A stretch of 64,000 bases of DNA. It comes from an uncultured delta proteobacterium (GTDB lineage Bacteria > Desulfobacterota > Desulfovibrionia > Desulfovibrionales > Desulfovibrionaceae). The stretch spans positions 826,478-890,477 of the forward strand of contig LT599018.1 in assembly GCA_900079685.1 (NCBI GenBank), given 5' to 3'. Positions 27,336 to 36,063 of the stretch are shown here, piece after piece (within the stretch, counting starts at the first letter, position 1; each line of letters begins with the position of its first letter). The translations under genes were made by a program, and so were the position numbers. A model generated the notes under the pieces. It ran no database searches and was not told the origin of the DNA. It saw only the letters and a list, made by a program, of their open reading frames with translations.

Positions 27336-27704
27336 ATGTCCAGAGAGACCCACGTAGACGAAAAAATTCTTGAAGCGTTCCATCTCATGTATGACCATTT
27401 CCCGGAATCGGTAACCCTGGTGCACAAGACGAAACAGATCGTGGCCGTCAATGCCGCCGGCAAAGCGGCCGGGCGGGAGCCCGGCATGTTCTGCATCAAA
27501 CAGGGCCGGCCGGAGGACCATGCAATCTGCAGGGCGGCAAAGGCTGTCGCCAAACACCGGGCCCAGTGGGTGAAGGCCTCGCCGTCCCAGGATCCGGATA
27601 AAAGCTTCGTCGCGTTCTGGCTCCCGGTCGACGGGCACCCCGATTTTTATGTTCATTTTTCAATCGGGTACCGGGTTGACTATTCCCAGCCTCCGGCGGA
27701 GTGA
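27336..27704 (+). CDS. Small PAS-like protein with two cysteines
   Basis: A 122-residue cytoplasmic protein with a PAS-like pattern: a helix (EKILEAFHLMYDHFPESV), then VTLVHKTKQIVAVNAAGKAAG and GMFCIKQGRPEDHAICRAA, and C-terminal strands FVAFWLPVDG and FYVHFSIGY. The Cys pair spaced by 11 residues recalls the Cys-containing loop of some sensor PAS domains, so redox or metal sensing is possible but only inferred. GGAGG is placed seven bases before the ATG. It has no output domain and sits alone between two strong hairpins. Confidence 0.7.
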   Translation: MSRETHVDEKILEAFHLMYDHFPESVTLVHKTKQIVAVNAAGKAAGREPGMFCIKQGRPEDHAICRAAKAVAKHRAQWVKASPSQDPDKSFVAFWLPVDGHPDFYVHFSIGYRVDYSQPPAE

Positions 27705-27734
27705 CCGCGGAGACTGTCTGGCGCGACCGCTGCC

Positions 27735-27770
27735 ATGAAAAAGGCTGCCCTGACGGGCAGCCTTTTTCAT
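27735..27770. terminator. Bidirectional intrinsic terminator
   Basis: ATGAAAAAGGCTGCCC (27735-27750) pairs with GGGCAGCCTTTTTCAT (27755-27770) around TGAC. It separates the PAS-like gene (+) from the end of the threonine ammonia-lyase gene (-). Confidence 0.88.
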
Positions 27771-27789
27771 GCGCGTTCACGGTCCGGCG

Positions 27790-29007
27790 CTACCAGACGG
27801 GTTTCGGCGCGCAGGTTGTCGGCACGAGCCCGGCCCTGGACAAGCCGTTCAGGATCTCTTCCTTGTGCTCGTGGCCGAAGGCTTCGAGCGTCACCTCCAC
27901 CTCCACGGCCGCGTTCCTGTTGATGTAGGCGAACTGGTTGTGCTCCACGCGGATGATGTTCCCGCGCAATTCGCTGATAATCTTCAGGGCGGTGGCCAGC
28001 TGGCCGGGTTTGTCCGGCAGGGTCAGGGTAAAGGAAAATACCCGTCCCCTGCTGATAAGCCCGTGGTGCACCAGGGTTGCCATGCCCAAGACGTCCATGT
28101 TGCCGCCGCTCAGGACGGAAACGACCTTTTTCCCCGTCACGCCGAGATGCTTGAGCGCCGCGACGGTAAGCAGGCCCGCGGTCTCGATAATCATTTTATG
28201 GTTTTCAGCCATGTCGAGGAAAGCGTCCGGGATTTCCCGGTCGTCCACGAGGATGATGTCCGCCACGTTGGCCTGAATGTAGGGAAAAACTTTATCGCCC
28301 GGCGTTTTGACGGCAACGCCGTCCGCGATGGTATCCAGCGTGGGAAGCGTGGTTACGGCGCCCTTTTTCAGGGATGCGTGCATGGACGCCGCGCCTACGG
28401 GTTCCACCCCGATAATCCGCACGGCCGGGTTGAGCATCTTGGCGTATGTGGACACCCCGGCGGCAAGCCCCCCGCCGCCGATGGGCACAAGAATGATATC
28501 CGCGCCCGGCAGCCCCCGGTAAATCTCGGCGGCGATGGTGCCCTGGCCCGTGGCGACTTCCAGATCGTTAAAGGGGTGGACGAAGGTATAGCCCTTTTCC
28601 TCCGCCAGTTTCGCCGCATGCACATACGCTTCGTCGTAGGCGTCACCGTGCAGGATGACGGTCGCGCCGTATTTCTTGGTGTTGTTCACCTTGACCAGGG
28701 GCGTCGTGGACGGCATGACGATCACCGCTTCGGCTCCCATGACCTTGGCGGCGTAGGCCACGCCCTGCGCGTGGTTGCCCGCGGAACTGGTGATGATGCC
28801 GCGCGCTCTCGCCGCCTCCGGCATCTGGGAAATTTTGCAGTACGCGCCGCGAATCTTATACGCGCCGGTTACCTGCAAGTTTTCCGCCTTGAAAAAAACT
28901 TCATTGCCCGTAACGGAAGAAAAATACCCGCTGCGGGTAAGCGGCGTCCGCGCGATGACCGGCTCCAGCAACTCTTCCGCCCGGCGAAAACTCTCAATAC
29001 TGTCCAT
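27790..29007 (-). CDS. ilvA: Threonine ammonia-lyase
   Basis: A 405-residue PLP enzyme deaminating threonine to 2-oxobutyrate. The PLP lysine is K51 in TGAYKIRGA; SSAGNHAQGVAYAA and the phosphate-cup VPIGGGGLAAGVS are present. A single ACT-like domain follows (~325-400, FTLTLPDKPGQLATALKIIS). One ACT domain and this length fit the TdcB/biodegradative-like or short biosynthetic type, not the 514-residue E. coli IlvA. So isoleucine synthesis and threonine catabolism are both possible. ATG 29007 follows GGGAG; 20 more codons are open upstream. Confidence 0.9.
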   Translation of the reverse strand: MDSIESFRRAEELLEPVIARTPLTRSGYFSSVTGNEVFFKAENLQVTGAYKIRGAYCKISQMPEAARARGIITSSAGNHAQGVAYAAKVMGAEAVIVMPSTTPLVKVNNTKKYGATVILHGDAYDEAYVHAAKLAEEKGYTFVHPFNDLEVATGQGTIAAEIYRGLPGADIILVPIGGGGLAAGVSTYAKMLNPAVRIIGVEPVGAASMHASLKKGAVTTLPTLDTIADGVAVKTPGDKVFPYIQANVADIILVDDREIPDAFLDMAENHKMIIETAGLLTVAALKHLGVTGKKVVSVLSGGNMDVLGMATLVHHGLISRGRVFSFTLTLPDKPGQLATALKIISELRGNIIRVEHNQFAYINRNAAVEVEVTLEAFGHEHKEEILNGLSRAGLVPTTCAPKPVW

Positions 29008-29270
29008 ATGCTCTCCCAGCCTTGTCGGATGCCCGCACGCGCGGCAAACACACGCGCGGCGTCCCATGCTCTAATATAATACCCGCCTTCCCGCAATATT
29101 ACCGCGAAAAAACACCGTGCCCGCGCCCAGGCAAAATAAAACGGCACGCGACGGGGATCACATTCCCGAGCGCTTAGCGGAAGGGTTTTTGATAAAAAAT
29201 AGTGGCTATAATCGGAAAAAACGTGATACTTATACTACCCTTTATCATGTCCCTGAACCGGAGGTGTTCC

Positions 29271-29999
29271 ATGTTTCGGCGCGTCACTGTTTTACCCGTC
29301 GTTGTCCTCATGCTTCTTTCTCTTGCCGCTTGCGGGAAAGGAAACTTTCCGCTCGGTCCATCCGGCTCCATGACCAAAATAGACGCGGAATCCGTTTTTA
29401 ACGGGCAGAAGAGTCTTGTGGTCACACGCTTTTCCACCCCCTGGGGAACCCCGACTGAAACCCGCTGGATGCAGGTAGAGACCGGGCAACTCTATACTGT
29501 TACATCGCAATTCGCCGCGAGCACCCAGGAAGTGGCCAAGGAATACGACATGGTCACCCTCCCCGCCGGAACGTACGTGCTGATGTATGTCCTGTATTCC
29601 AGCGGAACGGGCGCTGTCTGGCCCGCGTCGCCGTTTGACATAGACCCGAGCCTCTCCAAGGTAAGCGAGCTGGGGCAGGTGCAAACCAAGGAAAGCAGCG
29701 GCGTAACCACCTCCATGCTCCGCAGCAAGGGCCTGGCGTCAAACGGCAAAACGCCGCTCATCGCCAGCTTTGCGCTGAAGCCGGGCCAGGCCCTGTACCT
29801 CGGCGACATCACGGTTTCCTTCGACATCGAAGGCCCTGTCCAACTGCCGGGCTATTATCCGGCCGGGAAGTTCCACTACACGGATAAAAAGGATCTGCAA
29901 CGCGCCAAGTTCGCCCTCGGCAAGGAAGATACGGCTCTTGCCGCCGCCCTGGAGCAAGGGCACATAACCTGGGGCAAGCTCGCGCGGAAACGCCCGTAA
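29271..29999 (+). CDS. Putative lipoprotein of unknown function
   Basis: A 242-residue lipoprotein with the lipobox LSLAAC (modified cysteine ~C21) after a hydrophobic signal. The mature part begins with a Gly/Ser-rich spacer and is beta-rich, with PAGTYVLMYVLYSSG and GQALYLGDITVSFDIEG. It has no catalytic motif that I recognise. GGAGG lies six bases before the ATG, and a TATAAT hexamer at 29207-29212 may be its -10, though no good -35 pairs with it. It is divergent from ilvA. Confidence 0.78.
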   Translation: MFRRVTVLPVVVLMLLSLAACGKGNFPLGPSGSMTKIDAESVFNGQKSLVVTRFSTPWGTPTETRWMQVETGQLYTVTSQFAASTQEVAKEYDMVTLPAGTYVLMYVLYSSGTGAVWPASPFDIDPSLSKVSELGQVQTKESSGVTTSMLRSKGLASNGKTPLIASFALKPGQALYLGDITVSFDIEGPVQLPGYYPAGKFHYTDKKDLQRAKFALGKEDTALAAALEQGHITWGKLARKRP

Positions 30000-30034
30000 G
30001 CGTTTAGCGCCTGTTCACGCCACGGACTGTTTGC

Positions 30035-30081
30035 AAAAAAACGGCCGGCTTTTCCCGTGAAGTACAGGGGAAAGCCGGCCG
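30035..30081 (-). terminator. Intrinsic terminator of metG
   Basis: On the minus strand CGGCCGGCTTT (30081-30071) pairs with AAAGCCGGCCG (30052-30042) around an 18-base loop, followed by seven Ts (30041-30035). It lies 31 bases after the metG stop. Confidence 0.82.
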
Positions 30082-30111
30082 ATTCCGTTGCGTCCGCGGA
30101 ACGGAAAGGCG

Positions 30112-32091
30112 TTACGACACCGTGCTCCCGCCGGGAATCTTGTTGTTCACGGTAAGCAGCTCCAGGCCGCTGCCGGTGTCCGCCGTCAGGATCATGCCCT
30201 GGGACTCGAGGCCGCGCAGTTTGCGGGGCGCAAGGTTCGCGACCACGGTCACCTGGGCGCCGACCAGGGCCTTGGGATCATAATGGGCCGCGATGCCGCT
30301 GACGATCTGGCGCGGTTTTTCCTCGCCCAGGTCGATCTCGAGCCGGAGGAGCTTATCCGCGTTGGGATGCTGCTCGGCTGCCACAACGGTCCCGACGCGG
30401 ATATCCAGCTTCTGGAAATCGTCATACTCAATGAGCGCTTTGGAGCCGGGAGCCGTTGCCGTCGCGGGGGTTTTCGGTTCCCCGGCGGGCTTGGGTTCTT
30501 TGACGGCCTTGGCCTCTTTGGGGGCCGGAGCCGTTTTTTCCTTTTCCACGCGCGGGAAAAGGTTGGAGGCGGCGGCCACTTTCAGGCCGGGTTGCAACGC
30601 GCCGAAGGAACCGAGTTCCTCGGGCAGCAACACGCTCTCCGGGGCAACGTTCTGACCAAGTTGCTCCAGAAGAGTCTGCGCCGTCTTCGGCATGACCGGC
30701 AAGAGGTGCAACGCTATTTTCCGCAAAAATTCCAGCAGGGTATACATGACCATCTGGAGTTCCCCGGTCTTGCCCTCTTTCGCCAGGGTCCAGGGCGCGG
30801 CGGAGTCCACATATTTGTTCAAGGCCCGGACGAGTTCCCAGAGCGATTCGAGCGCGTTGGAAAACCGGACGTTCCCGAACAGGTCCTGGAAGTTGCGAAA
30901 GCTGTTTTCCGCCAGCGCGAGAAGATCTTTTTCGCGTTCTCCCGGAACGCCCATGGGCGGCACGACGCTGTCGAAATACTTGGCCGTCATGCCCAGGACG
31001 CGGGAGTAGAGGTTGCCGAGGTCGTTGGCGAGGTCCGCGTTAAAGCGGGCGACCAGCGCTTCCTCGGTAAAGTCCGCGTCGCTCCCGAAGTGCATTTCGC
31101 GCAGCAGGAAATAGCGGAAAGCGTCATAGCCGTATTTTTCCGCCTGTTCCAGGGGGTTGACCACGTTGCCCAGCGATTTTGACATCTTGGTGTTGCGCGT
31201 GAGCCAGTACCCGTGGACATTGAGATTTTGGTACGGCTCGATTCCCGCGGCCTTCAGCATGGTGGGCCAGAAGATCGCATGGGGCTTGAGGATATCCTTG
31301 GCCACCAGGTGCTGCGCTCCGGGCCAGAAGGTGGCGAATTCCTTGCCGTCCGGCCAGTTGATGGCGGATATGTAGCTGATAAGCGCGTCAAACCAGACGT
31401 AGCAGACATAGTCCGCGTCAAAGGGCAGTTCTATGCCCCAGGTCAGGCGCGATTTGGGGCGCGAAATGCACAGATCTTCCAGCGCGCCGGAATCCAGAAG
31501 GCTCAGAGCCTCGGTGCGGTAACGCTCAGGCCTGATGAAATCCGGGTTGGCGAGAATATACTCGCGCAGCCAATCCTGATATTTGGACATCTTGAAGAAA
31601 TAGTTCTTCTCGCTGATGTATTGCGGTTTTACCAGGTGCTGCGGGCAAAGCCCCTCTTCCGTCAGTTCCTTTTCCGTATAGAACCGCTCGCAGCCAAGGC
31701 AGTAATGCCCGCCGTATTCGCCGAAATAAATATCGCCGGAATCGTAGACCTTTTGCAGAATCTTCTGCACAGCGGCCTTGTGGTGCGGTTCCGTGGTGCG
31801 GATGAACCGCCCGACCTGGATATCCAGCTTTTCCCACATCGCCTTGAATTCCGCGCTGATGGCATCCGTAAACACCTGGGGAGATTCCCCTGCTTTTTCA
31901 GCCGCCTGCACGATCTTGTCGCCGTGCTCGTCGGTACCCGTCACCAGAAAGGCCTCACGCCCCATCATCCGCTGAAAACGGACCAGACTGTCCGCGATCA
32001 GCGTGGTATAGGCATGGCCTATGTGCGGTTTGGCGTTCACATAGTAGATCGGGGTGGTCAAAAAATAAGGCTGCACGAAATTCTCCAACAT
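30112..32091 (-). CDS. metG: Methionine-tRNA ligase
   Basis: A 659-residue class I aminoacyl-tRNA synthetase. HIGH is at residues 23-26 (PHIGHAYTT), a zinc-binding region has CLGCERFYTEKELTEEGLCP (~125-145), and KMSKS occurs in NTKMSKSLGNV (~300). An Ala/Pro/Lys-rich linker (~520-550) leads to a C-terminal EMAP-II-like tRNA-binding domain (YDDFQKLDIRVGTVVAAEQH). The frame is open to 32283, but the family start is MLENFVQPYFLTTPIYY; no good ribosome site is visible before it. It follows the ricT-like gene by 34 bases. Confidence 0.95.
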   Translation of the reverse strand: MLENFVQPYFLTTPIYYVNAKPHIGHAYTTLIADSLVRFQRMMGREAFLVTGTDEHGDKIVQAAEKAGESPQVFTDAISAEFKAMWEKLDIQVGRFIRTTEPHHKAAVQKILQKVYDSGDIYFGEYGGHYCLGCERFYTEKELTEEGLCPQHLVKPQYISEKNYFFKMSKYQDWLREYILANPDFIRPERYRTEALSLLDSGALEDLCISRPKSRLTWGIELPFDADYVCYVWFDALISYISAINWPDGKEFATFWPGAQHLVAKDILKPHAIFWPTMLKAAGIEPYQNLNVHGYWLTRNTKMSKSLGNVVNPLEQAEKYGYDAFRYFLLREMHFGSDADFTEEALVARFNADLANDLGNLYSRVLGMTAKYFDSVVPPMGVPGEREKDLLALAENSFRNFQDLFGNVRFSNALESLWELVRALNKYVDSAAPWTLAKEGKTGELQMVMYTLLEFLRKIALHLLPVMPKTAQTLLEQLGQNVAPESVLLPEELGSFGALQPGLKVAAASNLFPRVEKEKTAPAPKEAKAVKEPKPAGEPKTPATATAPGSKALIEYDDFQKLDIRVGTVVAAEQHPNADKLLRLEIDLGEEKPRQIVSGIAAHYDPKALVGAQVTVVANLAPRKLRGLESQGMILTADTGSGLELLTVNNKIPGGSTVS

Positions 32092-32125
32092 TTCTGAGTG
32101 ATATAAATACTTACAGTAGAGGTAT

Positions 32126-33847
32126 CTATGCTCCGGAACGCGGCTTGCGGCGGCGCGGCCTTCTACGCCTGGCGCCGCCTTCCCGCTGGCCGGGTTTTTC
32201 GGCGCCGTCGCCGGGGGCGGCAGCGCTCCGGCCGGGAGAAAGGCCGAAAATGGAGCCGCCGTCATCCTCGTCGTCGCCGTCATCGTCTAAGTCTTCCGCT
32301 TCGGGTGTCACAAGGGCCGCCGCTCTGGCGTTCCGCTCCACGGCCACGGCGGTGTCGCGTTCCGTGACGGCGGTCCGCTCTTCCATGGCGAAAGACACGG
32401 AGGATTCGGCCTCGTCCTCCGCCGTATCAGCGGCGTCAGCCACCAGAACATCGCCATCATCGGCAAAAAGTGCTTTCCCCTCCTGCGGGCCGCGATGCGG
32501 ACGAGCGCCGTTTTTCCGCTGCCTGCCCTCGCTCACGGGCGCATCTTGCTTGCGGGAACCCTGGCTCTGTTGCTGCGCGTTGGGACGGAAGGGATTCAGC
32601 GTATTCCATTCCGCGAGGGGGTATTCGACTTCCTCACCAGCCTCGGAGAGGACCGTGACGCTTTCCCGGAAAAGGCTCGCCCGGAGCACCCGCACGACCC
32701 CGGAATCCGTATGGTACTTTTTGCCGAGCTTCGGGCAGGAGCGGTAAAATTCGTCGTAGTGCTCCTGCTCATAGGCAAGGCAGCACAGCAGCCGCCCGCA
32801 GATGCCGGAAATTTTGACGGGATTCAGAAAAACGTTCTGTTCCTTTGCCATCTTGATGGCAACGGGTGCGAATTTACGCAGATAGCGGCGGCAGCAGCAG
32901 ACCATGCCGCAGTTGCCCAGCGCGCCGACCATCTGGGTTTCGTGGCGCACCCCGATCTGGCGCAGTTCTATGCGGGTGCGGTACCGGCGCACGAGATCCT
33001 TCACCAGCTCGCGGAAATCGATGCGGGCCGGAGCGGTGAAATAAAACACCATTTTGCTGCGGTCATGAAGGATGAGCACATCCACCAGCTTCATGTCGAG
33101 ATCGCGTTCCCTGATGCAGCCCCGGCAGTACTCGAGAGCCTCCGTCGCGAGAATCCGGTTGTTTTCCGCCGAAGAGACGTCCTTTTCCGTGGCTTTGCGC
33201 ACCACTGGCCGGATTTTGCCGTCATCCCCGGACGCGCCGTCCAGATGGTCCGGGTTCACGCGCATGACGCTGGCAACGTCGCCAAAAGCCTGCCCTTCTT
33301 CCATGGACACGATAACCGTGTCACCGGCCTCGCAGTCCACGCCGTTGGCCGTGAAGAACAACGCCGGGCCAAGGCCGCCCAGACGCACGGCGGCGACCGC
33401 GACCAGATCATCATACCGGGGAATATCCTCACGCGGCCTTACCGGCGCTTCGGGATACTCCGGCCCATCCTGGGACGCCGCCTGCTGTTCGGCCCGGAAG
33501 GATTCGCTTTCACAGGGAGGAATCTGGTCGTATGCCATGTCCGTGGGTTCGGCCACGGCCACCAGGATGGTGCCCGCCGTGTGGGGCTCCACAATATGAA
33601 GGGCCACGCCGTCTTCCACAATATCTGTCACAGGCACAATATCTGTCACAGGCACACTATCGGTCACGGGCTCGGTATAGCCCGGAACCGCATCGGCGTT
33701 GTGTGTAACGATCGTCTCGGGAACAGGAACGGAACGGCTCTTGTCCTGAAAACCGGCGCCAGCGCCGGTACCGGCCTCTTCATGCGAAGAAGCGGGCGCG
33801 GGAGCAGGTTCGGTATCCGGAGCGCTGTCTGGCGTAATCTCAGTCAT
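32126..33847 (-). CDS. ricT: PSP1-domain protein, RicT/YaaT-like
   Basis: A 573-residue protein whose middle (~150-430) is a PSP1 domain like B. subtilis RicT (YaaT), part of an Fe-S-binding complex affecting RNA processing and development. The Cys-rich signature is present: GNCGMVCCCRRYL followed by ISGICGRLLCCLAYEQ. The N-terminal ~150 residues are acidic and low-complexity with a tandem PVTDIV repeat. The C-terminal ~140 are charged, ending in an Arg-rich tail. These tails are much longer than in RicT of Firmicutes (~275 residues). Pairing with metG is common for PSP1 genes in this group. Start uncertain; ATG 33847 chosen. Confidence 0.82.
   Translation of the reverse strand: MTEITPDSAPDTEPAPAPASSHEEAGTGAGAGFQDKSRSVPVPETIVTHNADAVPGYTEPVTDSVPVTDIVPVTDIVEDGVALHIVEPHTAGTILVAVAEPTDMAYDQIPPCESESFRAEQQAASQDGPEYPEAPVRPREDIPRYDDLVAVAAVRLGGLGPALFFTANGVDCEAGDTVIVSMEEGQAFGDVASVMRVNPDHLDGASGDDGKIRPVVRKATEKDVSSAENNRILATEALEYCRGCIRERDLDMKLVDVLILHDRSKMVFYFTAPARIDFRELVKDLVRRYRTRIELRQIGVRHETQMVGALGNCGMVCCCRRYLRKFAPVAIKMAKEQNVFLNPVKISGICGRLLCCLAYEQEHYDEFYRSCPKLGKKYHTDSGVVRVLRASLFRESVTVLSEAGEEVEYPLAEWNTLNPFRPNAQQQSQGSRKQDAPVSEGRQRKNGARPHRGPQEGKALFADDGDVLVADAADTAEDEAESSVSFAMEERTAVTERDTAVAVERNARAAALVTPEAEDLDDDGDDEDDGGSIFGLSPGRSAAAPGDGAEKPGQREGGARRRRPRRRKPRSGA
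33617..33670. repeat. Three in-frame 18-bp tandem repeats
   Basis: Two identical units (33617-33634 and 33635-33652) and one diverged unit (33653-33670) encode PVTDIV, PVTDIV and PVTDSV in the disordered N-terminal part of the PSP1 protein. Copy number can change without breaking the frame. Confidence 0.85.
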
Positions 33848-33964
33848 GTAAACCCGGTTCCGGGACGCAAGCGCTTTCGTGCCGCCCGGTAAGTTATAAT
33901 GTAAACCAATATCTTCCGCTTTTCCCGGCTGCCTGTCAATCAAACCGCTTCAAAGCGAAACACT

Positions 33965-35398
33965 CTAGCCCAGATGTTTTTTGAGCAACTCGTTCACCAG
34001 GGCCGGATTGGCCTTGCCCCCGGTTCGGCGCATAACCTGGCCGACAAAGAACGACATGAGCTTGACGTTCCCCGCCTTGTATTTGGCCGCCTCGTCGGGG
34101 TTGGCCGCCACCGCGTCGGCAACGGCGGCTTCCAGCGCGCCGGTGTCGGATATCTGGGCAAGGCCCCGTTCACGGACCAGCGCTTCCGGGCTGCCGCCGC
34201 TTGTGAACAGATCCGGGAAAATATCCTGGGCTATCTTGACGCTGATAAGCCCTTCCTCGATTATTCTGGCAAGCTCCGCCAGACCTTCGGGGGTAAGGGC
34301 CATGGTGCGCAGCGTTAATTCCCCGGCGTTCAATTCCCGCAACAGCTCGCTCTGCATGAGGTTGGCGATCCGTTTGGGCTTGGCGTACACGCCCACGGTT
34401 TTTTCAAAGAAATCCGCCAGATCCTTTTCGGACGTCAAGATGTCGGCGTCCTGTTCCGACAGCTCGTATTCCTTCATGAAACGGACTTTACGGGCGTCCG
34501 GCAGTTCCGGCAGCTCGCTTTTCCAGCGGGCGAGATCCTCGCGGGAAACCACGACGGGCGGCAAATCCGGGTTGGGGAAATACCGGTAATCGTGGGCCTC
34601 TTCCTTGCTCCGCATGGATTGGGTCACGCCTTTTTCCGTATCAAAGAGGCGCGTTTCCTGGGTAAAGGTCTCGCCGTCCTCATAGCAGTTCCGCTGCCGG
34701 GCGATCTCATACTCAATGGCTTTCTGCACGTTGCGGAACGAGTTCAGGTTCTTGATTTCCACGCGGGTATTCAACACGTCCGAACCTTCCGGGCGGATGG
34801 ACACGTTGGCGTCGCACCGCAGGCTCCCCTCCTCCATGTTGCCGTCGCACACCCCGAGGTACAGGAGGATGGCCCGCAACCGCCGCACGAATTCAGCGGC
34901 TTCCGTGGCCGAACGCAAATCCGGCTCGGTCACGATCTCGATCAGGGGCGTTCCTCCCCGGTTGAGGTCCACCAAACTGACGTTCGCTCCATTGGGATGG
35001 ATGCACTTGCCCGCGTCGTTCTCCATGTGGATGCGGGTTATCCGCACCCGGCGCGTGCTCCCGTTTTCCAGGGGAATGTCCAGGTGACCGCCGACGCAGA
35101 TGGGAGGATCGAACTGGGAGGTCTGGAACCCGTCCGGGAGGTCGGGATAAAAGTAATTTTTACGGGCGAAGACCGAGTATTCGTTTATGGCGCAGTTGAT
35201 GGCCATGCCCATTTTGGCGGCGAATTCCACGGCCTTCTTGTTCAGGACCGGCAACGCGCCCGGCATGCCGGCGCATATCGCGCACACGTTCTCGTTGGGG
35301 GAATCCCCGAAGTGGTTGGCGCAGGAACAAAACAGTTTCGATTCCGTCGCAAGCTGGGCATGCACTTCCAGGCCGATGACGGCTTCATATGCGGGCAT
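33965..35398 (-). CDS. gatB: Asp-tRNA(Asn)/Glu-tRNA(Gln) amidotransferase subunit B
   Basis: A 477-residue subunit of the GatCAB complex that amidates mischarged Glu-tRNA(Gln) and Asp-tRNA(Asn). [18 protein letters not shown] with CAICAGMPG gives the zinc-binding cysteines. [28 protein letters not shown] and [10 protein letters not shown] are family hallmarks, and the YqeY-like tail domain ends the protein. GGGAG precedes the ATG. gatA and gatC are not nearby, as is common in this group. It follows the DUF4254 gene by 11 bases. Confidence 0.96.
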   Translation of the reverse strand: MPAYEAVIGLEVHAQLATESKLFCSCANHFGDSPNENVCAICAGMPGALPVLNKKAVEFAAKMGMAINCAINEYSVFARKNYFYPDLPDGFQTSQFDPPICVGGHLDIPLENGSTRRVRITRIHMENDAGKCIHPNGANVSLVDLNRGGTPLIEIVTEPDLRSATEAAEFVRRLRAILLYLGVCDGNMEEGSLRCDANVSIRPEGSDVLNTRVEIKNLNSFRNVQKAIEYEIARQRNCYEDGETFTQETRLFDTEKGVTQSMRSKEEAHDYRYFPNPDLPPVVVSREDLARWKSELPELPDARKVRFMKEYELSEQDADILTSEKDLADFFEKTVGVYAKPKRIANLMQSELLRELNAGELTLRTMALTPEGLAELARIIEEGLISVKIAQDIFPDLFTSGGSPEALVRERGLAQISDTGALEAAVADAVAANPDEAAKYKAGNVKLMSFFVGQVMRRTGGKANPALVNELLKKHLG

Positions 35399-35409
35399 GG
35401 GTCAACTCC

Positions 35410-36051
35410 CTATTTCTTTCCGTACAACTGCGGGTTCAGCGCGGGATCGTTGTACATTTTAAACTGGTAATACGCTTTCGGCCGTTTGATTCCGGCGCAA
35501 AAGTCATCCACAAGCTCGAGCAGCGCCCGGACAAGATCCCCGTGCTGCTCTTCCAGCACGGCGAGTTTCGCCGCGCACGTTTTTCTGTGGTTTTCATCCG
35601 CGTCACCGCGCCGCGCCTGCTCCGCCATATGGTATATCTTCAGGGCCAGAATGGACAACCTGTCTATGACCATACCGAGGGATTCCGTGTTATGGCGCGG
35701 CTTCTCCCCTTCGGGCAGCGGCGGGATGAACTGCCTGAGCCGGCGCACAAGATGCTCGTCAACCGCTTCGAACGCGTCCGTCCGCTTCTGGTTGGACACG
35801 TCGATGTCGTACTTGCACCGCGCGATGGCCGCGGCGTCGATATCCTTGCGCCGGGCGACATCTTCGATATGCCACTGGCGGAAGTTTATCACATGCTGCG
35901 CAAGCACGAGGTTCCGCAAGGTCTTGGCGGCATCGTCGCAAACCTCGACCGTAATGTCCACCGGTTCGGTTTCGTGCCACTCGGCCACGGCCCGCAACTG
36001 GGCTTGTATGCTTTCCGCAATGTCGCGCTTGATCGCGTCGCAGGAATCCAT
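35410..36051 (-). CDS. DUF4254-type helical protein
   Basis: A 213-residue, mostly helical, soluble protein resembling the DUF4254 family. Conserved-looking blocks are NLVLAQHVINFRQWHIEDVARRKD, IARCKYDIDVSNQKRTDAFEAVDEHLV and NTESLGMVIDRLSILALKIYHM, with several His, Asp and Arg residues that could form a site. No biochemical role is established to my knowledge. It is tightly packed, 12 bases after the DUF89-like gene and 11 bases before gatB, which suggests a common transcript. AAGGA precedes the ATG. Confidence 0.75.
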   Translation of the reverse strand: MDSCDAIKRDIAESIQAQLRAVAEWHETEPVDITVEVCDDAAKTLRNLVLAQHVINFRQWHIEDVARRKDIDAAAIARCKYDIDVSNQKRTDAFEAVDEHLVRRLRQFIPPLPEGEKPRHNTESLGMVIDRLSILALKIYHMAEQARRGDADENHRKTCAAKLAVLEEQHGDLVRALLELVDDFCAGIKRPKAYYQFKMYNDPALNPQLYGKK

Positions 36052-36063
36052 GATAGTCCTTGG

